From contig NZ_CP118158.1 of the NCBI RefSeq assembly GCF_028747785.1, forward strand, positions 3,100,001 through 3,164,000: 64,000 bases of DNA. The letters run 5' to 3'. Of this stretch, positions 1 to 8,805 are shown in pieces. How positions within the stretch are numbered: the stretch's first letter is position 1; the number at the start of each line of letters is the position of its first letter. A program made the position numbers and the translations under genes. Under the pieces are notes generated by a model, which was not told where the DNA came from, ran no database searches, and saw only the letters and a list, made by a program, of their open reading frames with translations. The DNA comes from Halosimplex aquaticum (GTDB lineage: Archaea > Halobacteriota > Halobacteria > Halobacteriales > Haloarculaceae).

Positions 1-565
1 CCTCCGGGTCGAGGACGACCCCGAGCGCGATGAGCACGCGCTGTTTCATCCCGCCGGAGAGCTCGTGCGGGTAGGAGGGCAGCACCTGCTCGGGGTTCAG
101 GTAGAGGTCGCGACAGATCTCGTGCGCCCGCTTTAGCCCCTCGCGTTCGTCGACGCCGTGGGCGGCGAACGTTTCCAGGAAGTGCTGGCGGACGGTCATC
201 GTCGGGTTGAACGCGCTCCCGGCCGACTGGACGACGAAGGCCATCTCCTGCCAGCGGACGCCCGCCTTGAGCTCCGACTCGCTCATGTCCGTCACGGTGA
301 TCGGCTCGCCCTCCTCGGGGTAGTAGGTGACCTCGCCGCCGACGCGCCCGGGTTCGACGACGGCGTTCAACAGCGACGAGGCGAACATCGACTTGCCCGA
401 CCCCGACTCGCCGACGATTCCCAGCGTCTCGCCCCTGTACACGTCGAAGTCGACCCCGTCGAGGACGCGCGACTCGCCCGCTTCCATGTCGAAGGTGACC
501 GACACGTCCCTGACTTCGAAGACGACGTCTCCCGCCGGTCGCTCCGCTGACTCGGCAACTGTCAT
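1..565 (-). CDS. ABC importer ATP-binding protein, DppD/OppD type (3' part cut by window edge)
   Basis: Energises uptake of a peptide or oligosaccharide at the cytoplasmic face of the membrane. About 188 residues are visible, starting MTVAESAERPAGDVVFEVRD. Walker A reads GESGSGKS and the ABC signature reads LSGGMKQR; the rest, including Walker B, lies beyond base 1. The ATG at 565-563 is chosen because a TATA-like run (586-596) sits about 25 bp upstream, giving a leaderless transcript. It is divergent from the permease at 705, so the importer is expressed from two facing promoters. A DppF-type partner is expected off the window. The family is certain; the substrate is not, because this family carries both peptides and sugars in haloarchaea and the neighbours are sugar enzymes. 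Confidence 0.93.
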   Translation of the reverse strand, partial: MTVAESAERPAGDVVFEVRDVSVTFDMEAGESRVLDGVDFDVYRGETLGIVGESGSGKSMFASSLLNAVVEPGRVGGEVTYYPEEGEPITVTDMSESELKAGVRWQEMAFVVQSAGSAFNPTMTVRQHFLETFAAHGVDEREGLKRAHEICRDLYLNPEQVLPSYPHELSGGMKQRVLIALGVVLDPE

Positions 566-585
566 GCGCCGGGGTTCTCTATCCT

Positions 586-596
586 AGTATAAAAAA
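586..596 (-). promoter_or_regulatory. TATA-like promoter element for the DppD-type ATPase gene
   Basis: The AT run agtataaaaaa, read on the minus strand, lies about 25 bp before the ATG at 565. This is the spacing expected for a haloarchaeal leaderless transcript. Confidence 0.6.
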
Positions 597-673
597 TTAT
601 GGCCCAAATCCCGCCGCTGTGCCGACGATCGTGTCGGTCGCCGGAGGCCGGCCTCGGTCGCTACCACCGCAAA

Positions 674-681
674 GCATAAAC
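674..681 (+). promoter_or_regulatory. TATA-like promoter element for the first permease gene
   Basis: The motif gcataaac lies about 27 bp upstream of the ATG at 705, consistent with leaderless transcription of the permease/binding-protein operon. Confidence 0.5.
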
Positions 682-704
682 GGGATAGTTACGACGGCGA
701 ACAC

Positions 705-1736
705 ATGGCGTCCAGTTACTTCCTCAAGCGGACAGCCCACGCCGTGCTGGTGTTCGCCATCGTCACGTCGCTGGCGTTCGCCATCTTCCGGCTCATGCCG
801 TTCGGCCCGGTCGAGATGGTCCGGCTCCGGCTCATGCAGCAGATGAGCACCTCGGGGTCGTTCAGCCAGGCCGAGCTCGACCGGATCAACACGATGGTCG
901 AGACGTACACGAACATCAACCCGGACCGGCCGATCCCGCTCGCCTACGTCGATTACCTCGAACAGGTGATCGTCCACCAGGACCTCGGCCGGTCGTTTCA
1001 CTTCAGCAAGCCGGTGACGGAGGTGCTGGCGACCCGGATGCAGTGGTCGATCTTCATCAGCGTCTACGGCATCGCGCTGGGTCGGACGACATCGCTCCTG
1101 CTCGGGGCGGGCATGGCCTACAAGGAGGGCAGCCGCTTCGACAAGGTGCTGACCGGCTTCTCCATCCTCAACCGGACGGTCCCGTTCTACATCGTCGGTA
1201 TCGTGGTCCTGATCGTCTTCTCGTTCAACCTCGGCTGGTTCCCCTCGGGCGGGCTCTACAACCGCGCCTACACGCCGGGGCTCAACGTCGACTTCATGGT
1301 CAGCATCGTCAGGCACGCCACCCTCCCCGTGTTCGCCTCGTTCATCGCCGGGTTCGGCGGCGCGCTCGCCTACCGCGGCAACTGCATCCGGGAGCTGGGG
1401 AAGGGGTACATCCGGGTGGCCCACCTCCGCGGCATCAGCGACGCGCGCATCGCCATCCGCTACGTCGGCCGCAACTCCCTGCTGCCCATCTACACGAGCC
1501 TGACGCTGGCCATCGCGACGGTCTTCTCCTCGTCCATCATCCTGGAGACGATCTTCGGCTACCCCGCGATGGGCTACGTGACCTACGAGGCCCTGCTCAA
1601 CCGCGACTACCCGCTGTTGATGGGGTCGTTCATGTTCTTCACGGCCATCACGCTGCTTGGCATCCTCGTCGCGGACCTGACCTACGGGATCATCGACCCG
1701 CGCGTCAAGGGAGGTGGCGACCGTGAGGCCTTCTGA
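705..1736 (+). CDS. ABC importer permease, DppB type
   Basis: First transmembrane subunit of the importer, 343 aa, close to the usual DppB length. An N-terminal membrane segment (residues about 7-25) is followed by a long external loop, then five further hydrophobic segments. The EAA-like cytoplasmic loop is visible around residues 235-260 (ELGKGYIRVAHLRGISDARI). It ends DPRVKGGGDREAF, the conserved DPR tail of this family. The second permease follows directly and probably overlapped this gene at its start (GTG at 1723). Identity is secure; the substrate is unknown. Confidence 0.94.
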   Translation: MASSYFLKRTAHAVLVFAIVTSLAFAIFRLMPFGPVEMVRLRLMQQMSTSGSFSQAELDRINTMVETYTNINPDRPIPLAYVDYLEQVIVHQDLGRSFHFSKPVTEVLATRMQWSIFISVYGIALGRTTSLLLGAGMAYKEGSRFDKVLTGFSILNRTVPFYIVGIVVLIVFSFNLGWFPSGGLYNRAYTPGLNVDFMVSIVRHATLPVFASFIAGFGGALAYRGNCIRELGKGYIRVAHLRGISDARIAIRYVGRNSLLPIYTSLTLAIATVFSSSIILETIFGYPAMGYVTYEALLNRDYPLLMGSFMFFTAITLLGILVADLTYGIIDPRVKGGGDREAF

Positions 1737-2792
1737 GGGGGGGTTCGGAGCTTCGATCCGACGGCGTCCCTGCGAGCGAAGCGAGCAGGGGGCTCGTCAG
1801 AGCTCCGCTCTGACGGCGGAACTGCCGAGGAGGACCTGTTCACGCCAGACACGTCGGTCCAGCGGGAGACGCTGGCGGACAGGATCGGTCACGGGATCCG
1901 CGCGCACGTCGTCGCGCCGCTGCGGATCGTCGCCGAGGACCCCCGGGGCGTCGTCGGCATCTCGATCCTGACGGCGTTCGTCCTCCTGGGGACCGTCGGC
2001 GTCGTGGTCTACCCCCAGCCGACGACGATGGAGGCGCCGATCTTCGCGCCGCCGTTCCAGTCGCTTTCGTACCCGCTGGGGACGGGCGTGCTCGGCCAGC
2101 AGATCGACCGCCAGATCGTCCACGCGACGCCGGCGATGCTGAAGATGATCCTCTCGGGGGCGCTGCTGTCGATGGTCCTCGGGACGGCCATCGGGACGGT
2201 CGCCGGCTACAAGTCCGGCCGGTGGGACTACGTCCTGATGCTGTTCTCCGACACCGTAATGACGGTCCCGGCGCTGGCGCTGGTGGTCGTCCTCGTGGCC
2301 GTCTACGTGCCCGAGGACCCCTACGTCGTCGGGCTCATCCTCGGGATCAACAACTGGCCGGGGCTGGCCCGGACCGTCCGCTCGGAGGTGCTCTCGATCC
2401 GCGAGAACGACGTCGTCGAGGCGGCCCGCGTGATGGGCCTCTCCGACGCGCGGATCGTCCGGAAGTACGTCGTCCGGAACCTGATGCCGTACATCTCTAT
2501 CAACTTCGCCAACAGCTCGCGGCGCATCATCTTCGAGGCCGTCGGCCTGTACTTCCTCGGCCTGCTCCCCACCTCGACGCAGAACTGGGGGATCATGATG
2601 CAGGAGGCGTACAACAACTCCGACCTCACCGCGCTCTCCCAGCTCCACTGGCTGGTGTTCCCCATGCTGACCATCGTCCTCCTCGTCCTCGGACTCATCC
2701 TGACCGCCCAGTCGCTCGACCGGCTCTGGAACGTCCGCCTGCGAGCCCGCCAGCTCGGCGACGAGGACGAGACGGCCGTCGACGCCGACTGA
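1723..2792 (+). CDS. ABC importer permease, DppC type (apparent frameshift near the start)
   Basis: Second permease. The clear coding part runs in one frame from 1737 to 2792 and includes an N-terminal membrane helix (GVVGISILTAFVLLGTVGVV) and the EAA loop EAARVMGLSDARIV. That frame has no ATG, GTG or TTG between the upstream stop at 1736 and the GTG at 2004, which lies after the first helix. The expected start, GTG at 1723 overlapping the preceding gene, is in a different frame. One extra G in the seven-G run at 1736-1742 would join the two frames. The region 1750-1815 also carries palindromic repeat DNA read as protein (see findings). A gene finder would probably start at 2004 and lose the first helix. 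Either a sequence error or a real inactivation is possible. Confidence 0.85.
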
Positions 2793-2838
2793 CCGCGGCC
2801 GCGTCGGTCGCCGAAATATAATATTTGTTCCAAAATCA

Positions 2839-2845
2839 TTTTATA
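2839..2845 (+). promoter_or_regulatory. TATA box for the substrate-binding protein gene
   Basis: The motif ttttata is centred about 29 bp before the ATG at 2872, in an AT-rich island between the permease and binding-protein genes. The binding protein can therefore be transcribed separately and at higher level than the permeases, as is usual for such systems. It also supports ATG 2872 over the TTG at 2857. Confidence 0.65.
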
Positions 2846-2871
2846 GTGGCGATGAATTGACACAGATACTC

Positions 2872-4878
2872 ATGCAGGACGATAGCGGTGGACACGACCA
2901 GTTGAGCCGCCGGGCGTGGCTGTCGGCAGTCATGGGCGTCGGGGCGTCGGCGCTCGCGGGCTGCAGCGGCGGCGGTTCGACGCCGACCGGCAACGGCGAC
3001 GGCACGGACCCGTCGGGCGGCGGGGAGACGAGCGCGGCGACGGCGACGGTCGCGAAACAGACGGCGGTCGACGAGGGGGTTCAGGCGCAGGACCCCAACT
3101 TCAACTGGGTGGTCAAGAGCGACTTCAACCCGGTCGAGGGGAACTTCAACCCCCAGAGCCCGAACTCGAACTCCGAGTGGTTCTTCAACCGTATCTGGGG
3201 GGATCTCACGATCCAGGCGAACCTCCAGGGGACGCCGATCGAGTTCATGGCCGACTCCTTCGAGGTCGCCGACGACGGGTCGTCTGCGACGCTCACGCTC
3301 GGAGAGGGCTACCAGTGGTGGGACGGGACGCCGGTTCGCCCGAAGGACCTCCTCACGACGCGGACGTACACCAACTTCACCCAGCACTACCAGGAGAAAC
3401 ACCCGGACAACCCGGCCGAGATCGTCCAGGAGCAGCCCGCGACGATCCGGTTCAACTACCGGTGCCCGACGAACCCGGACCTGGCGCTGCTGAACCAGCG
3501 CAATAGCCTCAACTTTCCCAGGTACGAGTTCTACGAGCCGTGGTTCCAGCGGTACCGCGACGCCTCCAGCGAGTCCGAGATCGAGAGCATCACCAAGGAG
3601 TTCAACGAGGAGTCCCTGTCGCTGCAGACCGTCGTCGACGAGGACTACGGCTGCGGCCTCTGGAAACCGACCGACTGGGACACCCAGCGGATCGTCCACG
3701 AGAAGGTCGAAGACCACCCCCGCGCCGGCAACACCAACCTCAAGCAGTTCACGATCGACCTCCTCGGCAGCAACCAGAAGATCACCCAGGCCATCTCCAA
3801 CGGCGAAGTCGACGCCGGGAACGTCGGCGCCATCTCCGGCACGTCGGTCCCGAATCGGGACATGGAGATCGTCCACAGCGTCCCGACGGGCGCCCAGATC
3901 GGCCTCAAACTCAACAAGGCCAACCCCCACCTCGCCAAGCCCCGCGTCCGCCGGGCGCTGGCCTACGCGATCAACTACGAGGACATCACGACCGCCCTCG
4001 ACAGCGGCCTCGGCGTCAACGCCAAGACGGTCCGGACCCAGAACATGACCTCGCGGCAGATCGAGAACAACTACCTGCCCGACGGGACCCTCGAAAAGAT
4101 GATCGACTACGGGTCGACGACGGATCTCGACAAGGCGACCGAGCTGATGAAGGCCGCCGGGTACACGAAACAGGGCGGGACGTGGACCGACGACCAGGGC
4201 CGCAGCGTCAACCTCACCCACATCACGCCGCCGTGGAACAAGTACAAGTTCATCTCCGATTACCTCAGCAACAAGCTCGGCGAGTTCGGCGTCCAGACGA
4301 AGGTGCAGTCGCTGTCGTACTCGGGGCTGATGAACAAGTGGCAGAACACCTTCGAGTTCGACATGATGACGTGGTTCCAGTCGGGGCTCCACCCGGCGAT
4401 CTGGTACAGCCTCGGCCGCAACGGGAAGGGCTGGCAGGAGCTGCGCGGGTGGGGGCTGAACATGCTCGCCAACCCCGGCGAGAGCGCCGACTCCTGCGAG
4501 CCGAAACCACTCGAGATCGCCGAAGGCAAGGAGGTCGACGACCGGCTCGGACAGCCGATCCGACCGGCGTACCCGGCCGAGATCGGGACGGAGACGCTCG
4601 ACCTCTCGCAGGTCTCGGAGACGAAGACCCTGGAGCCGTTCGTGCTCAACGACTCGATGCGCCGGACGACCTCCCGCGAGGAACTCGAAAATCTCGCCGC
4701 CGAGTTCGCGTGGTACGCCAACTGGGCGGTCCCGAACCTCGAACTGTTCGACGAGGTGTTCACCCACTACGGCAACACCCAGAAGTTCGTCTTCCCCAAC
4801 CCCGACCAGGACGTCTACTACCTGCGCAACCACTGGCAGTGGATGCTCCACGGCGCCGTTGACGGCGCGGGTACCTGA
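2872..4878 (+). CDS. ABC importer substrate-binding lipoprotein (family 5, DppA-like)
   Basis: Extracellular solute-binding protein of 668 aa, long for the family (typically 500-600). The N-terminus has a twin-arginine motif (LSRRAWLSAV) and a lipobox (LAGC) near residue 27, then a Gly/Thr-rich linker, so it is exported folded and lipid-anchored. The family 5 fold is shown by the LTLGEGYQWWDGTPV region and by PRVRRALAYAINYEDI. Its own TATA box at 2839 supports the start. It follows the two permeases and converges with the IclR regulator. Adjacent sugar oxidoreductase and epimerase genes suggest an oligosaccharide or glycoside ligand rather than a peptide; that is inference from context. Confidence 0.93.
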   Translation: MQDDSGGHDQLSRRAWLSAVMGVGASALAGCSGGGSTPTGNGDGTDPSGGGETSAATATVAKQTAVDEGVQAQDPNFNWVVKSDFNPVEGNFNPQSPNSNSEWFFNRIWGDLTIQANLQGTPIEFMADSFEVADDGSSATLTLGEGYQWWDGTPVRPKDLLTTRTYTNFTQHYQEKHPDNPAEIVQEQPATIRFNYRCPTNPDLALLNQRNSLNFPRYEFYEPWFQRYRDASSESEIESITKEFNEESLSLQTVVDEDYGCGLWKPTDWDTQRIVHEKVEDHPRAGNTNLKQFTIDLLGSNQKITQAISNGEVDAGNVGAISGTSVPNRDMEIVHSVPTGAQIGLKLNKANPHLAKPRVRRALAYAINYEDITTALDSGLGVNAKTVRTQNMTSRQIENNYLPDGTLEKMIDYGSTTDLDKATELMKAAGYTKQGGTWTDDQGRSVNLTHITPPWNKYKFISDYLSNKLGEFGVQTKVQSLSYSGLMNKWQNTFEFDMMTWFQSGLHPAIWYSLGRNGKGWQELRGWGLNMLANPGESADSCEPKPLEIAEGKEVDDRLGQPIRPAYPAEIGTETLDLSQVSETKTLEPFVLNDSMRRTTSREELENLAAEFAWYANWAVPNLELFDEVFTHYGNTQKFVFPNPDQDVYYLRNHWQWMLHGAVDGAGT

Positions 4879-4940
4879 GTCCGGCGGCGTCAGTTACTGC
4901 CCGCGTCCACCCGCTCCCCGACCGCTGTCGAGGACCGGCG

Positions 4941-5738
4941 TCACTGCGAGAACTGTTCGGTCCACGTCGAGTAGGTGTTCTGGAGCTCGACGACGCCGAC
5001 GACGTTGCGAAGCCGGTCGGGCAGCTCCGAGCGGAACCGCTCGCCCGAGAGGCGCTCGGTCGGCCCCGAGACGCTGATCGCGCCGAGGAGTTCGCCGTCC
5101 GGCGAGTCCACGGCCGCCGCCACGCAACGGACCCCTTCGTAGCGCTCCTCGTCGTCGAAGGCGACGCCCTCGGAGGCGATCGACGACAGCTCTTCGCGCA
5201 GCGCGTCCGGGTCGGTGACCGTCGCGTCGGTGTACGGTTCGAGCGCGGTCTCGGCGAGGTAGCGGTCGCGCGCTTCGGGCGCGAGTTCGGCGAGGAACGC
5301 CTTCCCGGCCGCGGTGCAGTAGAGGGGTTCGTCGCTCCCGAGGTGCATCCGCGGGTGGTCGGTCCGGTCCCCGCTCGTCCGGTAGATCGTCACGCCTCGC
5401 CCGTCGTGTTCGGCGATGAGCCGCGCCTGCTCGCCGGTCTCGGCGGCCAGGTCCTCGACGTCGGTCTTCGCGAGGTGATACAGCGGCTGGTGTTCGCGGA
5501 CCTGGCCGCCGACCGAGAGGAAGCCGAGGCCGAGGCGGTACTCGCCGTCGTCGCGTTCGAGGTAACCGTGCTTGCACAGCGTCGTGACGTGGTGGTGGAC
5601 CGACGCCTTCGAACAGTCGAGCGCGACCGCGATCTCGGTGACGCCGGCCCGCTCGCGCTCGCGGATGACGTCGACGACGCGCAGCGAGGTCTCGACGGAC
5701 TGGACGGTCTTCCCGATCTCGCCGTCGGTGCCGGTCAT
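4941..5738 (-). CDS. IclR family transcriptional regulator
   Basis: 265 aa. The winged-helix DNA-binding domain occupies about residues 10-75 (ALDCSKASVHHHVTTLCKHGYL is the recognition region). The IclR effector-binding domain follows, with the typical LYCTAAGKAFLAEL and GAISVSGPTERL blocks. IclR proteins usually control local sugar or aromatic catabolism genes, here probably the importer and/or the oxidoreductase and epimerase beside it. It converges with the binding-protein gene and lies in the same direction as the Gfo/Idh/MocA gene. A TATA box (5762-5769) about 27 bp upstream supports the ATG at 5738. Confidence 0.93.
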   Translation of the reverse strand: MTGTDGEIGKTVQSVETSLRVVDVIRERERAGVTEIAVALDCSKASVHHHVTTLCKHGYLERDDGEYRLGLGFLSVGGQVREHQPLYHLAKTDVEDLAAETGEQARLIAEHDGRGVTIYRTSGDRTDHPRMHLGSDEPLYCTAAGKAFLAELAPEARDRYLAETALEPYTDATVTDPDALREELSSIASEGVAFDDEERYEGVRCVAAAVDSPDGELLGAISVSGPTERLSGERFRSELPDRLRNVVGVVELQNTYSTWTEQFSQ

Positions 5739-5761
5739 ACGACGCCGAACGTGCCCCGCGG

Positions 5762-5769
5762 ATATAAAT
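5762..5769 (-). promoter_or_regulatory. TATA box for the IclR regulator gene
   Basis: The motif atataaat (minus strand atttatat) lies about 27 bp upstream of the ATG at 5738. Confidence 0.6.
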
Positions 5770-5780
5770 CGTCCCGGCGG

Positions 5781-6854
5781 TCACTCCGACTGGGCGTCGT
5801 AGATGCGGTCGATGACCCGCTGGACGTCCAGCGCCTCGTGGACGTTCGTCACCGACGGCCGCTCGCCGGTGACGACGGCGTCGACGAACGTCTCCAGTTC
5901 GTCCGTGTAGGGGTCGTTCGGCCGGACGTGGACCGTCGAATCCACGAAGTGGTCGCGGCCGCCCTGGCGGACCTCGTAGAGCGTCAGGTCGTTGCGCTGG
6001 TCCGGGACGGGTTCGACCGCGTCGAGCGAGTTGGTGATGTCGAGTTTCGCGCCGGCGTCGGTCCCCTTGATCCGGTAGGAGTGGCTCCCCTCGTCGTTGG
6101 CGGCCCAGGCGACTTCGACCGTCGCGGTCAGGCCGTTGGCGAACTCGCAGAAGGCGGTGACGGTGTCCTCGACGTCGTACATCTTCGCCTGGTCGTCCTC
6201 GCCCCACATCTCGAGATACGCGTAGTCGTCCCGGTGGCCGAAGTACGAGTCGACGGCGGCGCTGACGGATTCGAGTTCGGGCCACCCGGAGAGGTACAGC
6301 AGCATGTCGAGACAGTGCGCGCCGGTGTCGAGCAGCGCCCCGCCGCCGGCGATGTCTTCGGAGGTGTACCACGTCCCGCGACCGGGGACGCCTCGACGGC
6401 GGACGTACTTGGCGTCGATGTGCGTTATCTCGCCGAGATAGCCGCTCTCGACGTACGACCGGGCGACCCGGCAGACGTCCCGGTAGCGGTGGTGGAACCC
6501 GACCATGCAGACGTTGCCGGTCCGCTCGGCGGCCTCGGCGATGCGCTCGGCGCTCTCCAGATCGTGGGCGAGCGGCTTCTCCAGGAGCACGTCCAGACCG
6601 GCTTCGAGCGCGCCGAGCGCCGAGGGCTCGTGGAACCTGTTCGGCGTCGAGATGACGACCGCGTCGACGTCCCGGCCGAAGAGGTCGTCCGGGCTCTCGT
6701 AGGCCGGTCTGTCGAACGTCTGCTCGAACTGTTCGCGGGCGCTCGGGTCGGCGTCGACGCCGAACACCTCGTGGCCCATCTCCCGTAGCAGTCGCGCGTG
6801 GTTGGCACCGTGGGTTCCCAGCCCGACGATCCCCACCGTCACAGTCTCGTCCAT
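5781..6854 (-). CDS. Gfo/Idh/MocA family NAD(P)-dependent oxidoreductase
   Basis: 357 aa. The N-terminal Rossmann domain starts TVGIVGLGTHGANHARLL. The conserved EKPLA motif of this family is present (residues about 93-97). The C-terminal domain holds the usual GGGALLDTGAHCLDMLLY block that contributes to the active site. The family oxidises or reduces sugars, inositols and related polyols. The start is the ATG at 6854, which leaves about 95 bp to the divergent epimerase gene. Together with the neighbouring importer and epimerase it suggests a pathway for an unusual sugar. The exact substrate cannot be read from sequence. Confidence 0.92.
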   Translation of the reverse strand: MDETVTVGIVGLGTHGANHARLLREMGHEVFGVDADPSAREQFEQTFDRPAYESPDDLFGRDVDAVVISTPNRFHEPSALGALEAGLDVLLEKPLAHDLESAERIAEAAERTGNVCMVGFHHRYRDVCRVARSYVESGYLGEITHIDAKYVRRRGVPGRGTWYTSEDIAGGGALLDTGAHCLDMLLYLSGWPELESVSAAVDSYFGHRDDYAYLEMWGEDDQAKMYDVEDTVTAFCEFANGLTATVEVAWAANDEGSHSYRIKGTDAGAKLDITNSLDAVEPVPDQRNDLTLYEVRQGGRDHFVDSTVHVRPNDPYTDELETFVDAVVTGERPSVTNVHEALDVQRVIDRIYDAQSE

Positions 6855-6950
6855 GGCTCGTAGGGTCTCCACCCGGCCGCCAGTTAACGCTTTCTCGGCG
6901 ATCGGCCGCGGCCGACCCGCCGCGCCGGGGGTCGGCCTTCCGGCAAGACT

Positions 6951-8264
6951 ATGGGGTCGATCGACGCATTCGTGAACGCAATGGCAGACCGAGCCACGCC
7001 GCTCGACCAGTACCGACAGCCGCTCGAATCGACGCTCACCGACAACGTCCTCGACTTCTGGTTCCCGCGGTCGGTCGACGACGAGCACGGCGGGTTTCTC
7101 ACCAGCTACGACCGCGAGGGCGCGTTCGCCGGCAACGGTCGCAAGCAGGTCGTCACGCAGGCGCGGATGGTGTGGGTCGCTGCCCGCGTCGCCCGCGCGG
7201 GCTACGGCGACGAGTACCGCGCGATCGCCGAGGCCGGGTTCGACTTCCTCGTCGACGCCATGTGGGACGACGACCGCGGCGGCTTCTACTGGGAGGTCGA
7301 GCGCGACGGGACGACGAGCAAGCCGAACAAGCACCTCTACGGGCAGGCGTTCGGGCTCTACGCCTGCTCGGAACTCGCCCGCGTCACCGACGACGAGCGG
7401 CCGGCCGAGTACGCCCACGACCTCGTTTCCCTCCTCGACGAACACGCCAAAGACGACGTCCACGGCGGCTACGTCGAGTACTTCACGCCGGACTGGGACC
7501 CGATCACCGAGGGCCAGACCTACCTGGAGAACATCGAACCGGACTGGTCGCCCAAGGAGTCGGGCGACGCCGTCCTCGACCCGACATTGAAGCTCACCAA
7601 CACCCACCTCCACCTGCTGGAGGCGTTCGCCACCTACTACGAGGTGTTCGAGACCGAGACCGGCCGCTGCCGCCTCCACGAACTGTTCGATATCGTCACG
7701 AACACCGTCTACCGGACGGGCCGGCGCTTCTGCACCGACAAGTACGAGCCCGACTGGACGCCGAAACTCGACGACGAGGCGTTCCGGATCGTCTCCTACG
7801 GGCACGACCTGGAGGGAGTGTGGCTGGCGATGGAGGCCGCCGACGCGCTGGGGCTGTCGACGGACCTGTACCGCGAACTCTTCGAGACGCTGTGGGACTA
7901 CGCGCTGGAGTACGGCTACGACGACGAACGCGGCGGCTTCTACTTCTACGGCGGGTTCGACGAACCCGCGAGCTTCCGGGTGAAGGCGTGGTGGGTGCAG
8001 GCCGAGTGCATGACCAGCGCGCTCCGGACGTACGAACGCACCGGCGACGACCGGTACGTCGACGTGTTCGCGGAGACGTGGGCGTTCCTGGACGAACACC
8101 AGATCGACCGCGAACGCGGCGAGTGGCACTCCGGCGTCACCGACGACCTCGAACCGGTCGGCCGCAAGGGAGCCGTCTACAAGGGCGCCTACCACAACGG
8201 CCGCGCGCTCGTCGAGTGCATCGAGGCGATCGACCGGATCGCGTCGACCGGTGCGAATACATAA
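6951..8264 (+). CDS. N-acylglucosamine 2-epimerase (AGE) family protein
   Basis: 437 aa with the (alpha/alpha)6-barrel sequence style of AGE and YihS-like sugar epimerases or isomerases: repeated WxxD/RGGFY-type turns (DEHGGFLTSYDREG, DDDRGGFYWEVERDG, DDERGGFYFYGGFDE). Conserved His residues appear in NTHLHLLEAFATYYE and YGHDLEGVWL. The family interconverts sugars such as mannose/glucose or N-acetylglucosamine/mannosamine. The second in-frame ATG at 6981 (MADRATPLDQY) is an equally plausible start. It is divergent from the oxidoreductase and probably acts in the same pathway. The specific reaction is not assigned. Confidence 0.87.
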   Translation: MGSIDAFVNAMADRATPLDQYRQPLESTLTDNVLDFWFPRSVDDEHGGFLTSYDREGAFAGNGRKQVVTQARMVWVAARVARAGYGDEYRAIAEAGFDFLVDAMWDDDRGGFYWEVERDGTTSKPNKHLYGQAFGLYACSELARVTDDERPAEYAHDLVSLLDEHAKDDVHGGYVEYFTPDWDPITEGQTYLENIEPDWSPKESGDAVLDPTLKLTNTHLHLLEAFATYYEVFETETGRCRLHELFDIVTNTVYRTGRRFCTDKYEPDWTPKLDDEAFRIVSYGHDLEGVWLAMEAADALGLSTDLYRELFETLWDYALEYGYDDERGGFYFYGGFDEPASFRVKAWWVQAECMTSALRTYERTGDDRYVDVFAETWAFLDEHQIDRERGEWHSGVTDDLEPVGRKGAVYKGAYHNGRALVECIEAIDRIASTGANT

Positions 8265-8401
8265 AATACACGTTCATAATCTGTAACTGACTAAAAGTCC
8301 GCTCTCGGTCAAAGCAGTGACACCGGTGTCGTCGCCACGCACTGGCCGTTCGCTCGCCTGACTGGTGACTGTATGCTATAATCCCGGTTCATAGGCCGAA
8401 T

Positions 8402-8575
8402 GTGTCGGAATTTCACGCTCGGTGGGGAGCAACAGCCGACTACGACGACAGGCCGGTCCCGGTACTCACTCGCGTTCGACGAACAGACGAATTATTCCGC
8501 GAAGGCGCTGTATGTGCCCGATTCGTCGCCATCCGGGATTTAGAGGCGACTATCCGATCTCACGAACGAGACTGA
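8402..8575 (+). CDS. Possible small leaderless gene, unknown function (57 aa)
   Basis: A GTG-initiated frame encodes a charged 57-residue product beginning MSEFHARWGATADYDDRP and ending IRSHERD. A TATA-like ctataat lies 21-27 bp upstream, near the spacing seen for other leaderless genes here. Codon third positions are less GC-rich than in neighbouring genes. No family is recognised and there is no signal peptide or membrane segment. It could be a remnant of a larger gene or chance. It is reported because the TATA spacing and the protein-like composition coincide. Confidence 0.3.
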   Translation: MSEFHARWGATADYDDRPVPVLTRVRRTDELFREGAVCARFVAIRDLEATIRSHERD

Positions 8576-8736
8576 CGGGTTCGAAGGATAGAAAGGACAG
8601 TCTACTTAGTAGTATGCAGAACTATTCTGAGTTTTATATATTTTGTCGGTCGATATCGGATCGTGAGTGGCGGTCGCGTCTCTGGCCGTAGCGGGTCCGA
8701 TTCACGTCCGGAGTCGTAGCGGGGAGAAGGGAAAGT

Positions 8737-8793
8737 GGGAGCGAGGGCGGAGGGAGCGAGGGCGGAGGGAGCGAGGGCGGAGGGAGCGAGGAT
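8737..8793. repeat. 15-bp purine-rich tandem repeat
   Basis: About four copies of the unit gagggcggagggagc stand head to tail, the last copy degenerate. The tract ends about 13 bases from the stop codon of the DHH gene, so it lies in that gene's 3' region. The top strand is almost purely purine. Confidence 0.8.
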
Positions 8794-8805
8794 GGGAGGA
8801 GGCCG

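Larger units (their letters stand above)
8265..8805. other. Intergenic region with a low-GC stretch, a possible tiny gene and a tandem repeat
   Basis: 541 bases separate the epimerase gene from the convergent DHH gene. The first 400 bases have clearly lower GC than the neighbours and include AT-rich patches around 8270-8290 and 8615-8650. A possible 57-codon gene lies at 8402-8575 and a 15-bp tandem repeat at 8737-8793. No other signal was recognised. Confidence 0.6.

Noticed and set aside
2836-4851. A 671-aa minus-strand open frame opposite the binding protein
   Set aside because: It mirrors a secure gene; long antisense frames are normal in GC-rich haloarchaeal genes, and it is rich in Arg, Val and Leu without domains.
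5781-8195. An 804-aa minus-strand frame covering the oxidoreductase and beyond
   Set aside because: Only the last 357 residues form the oxidoreductase; the rest is antisense to the epimerase gene.
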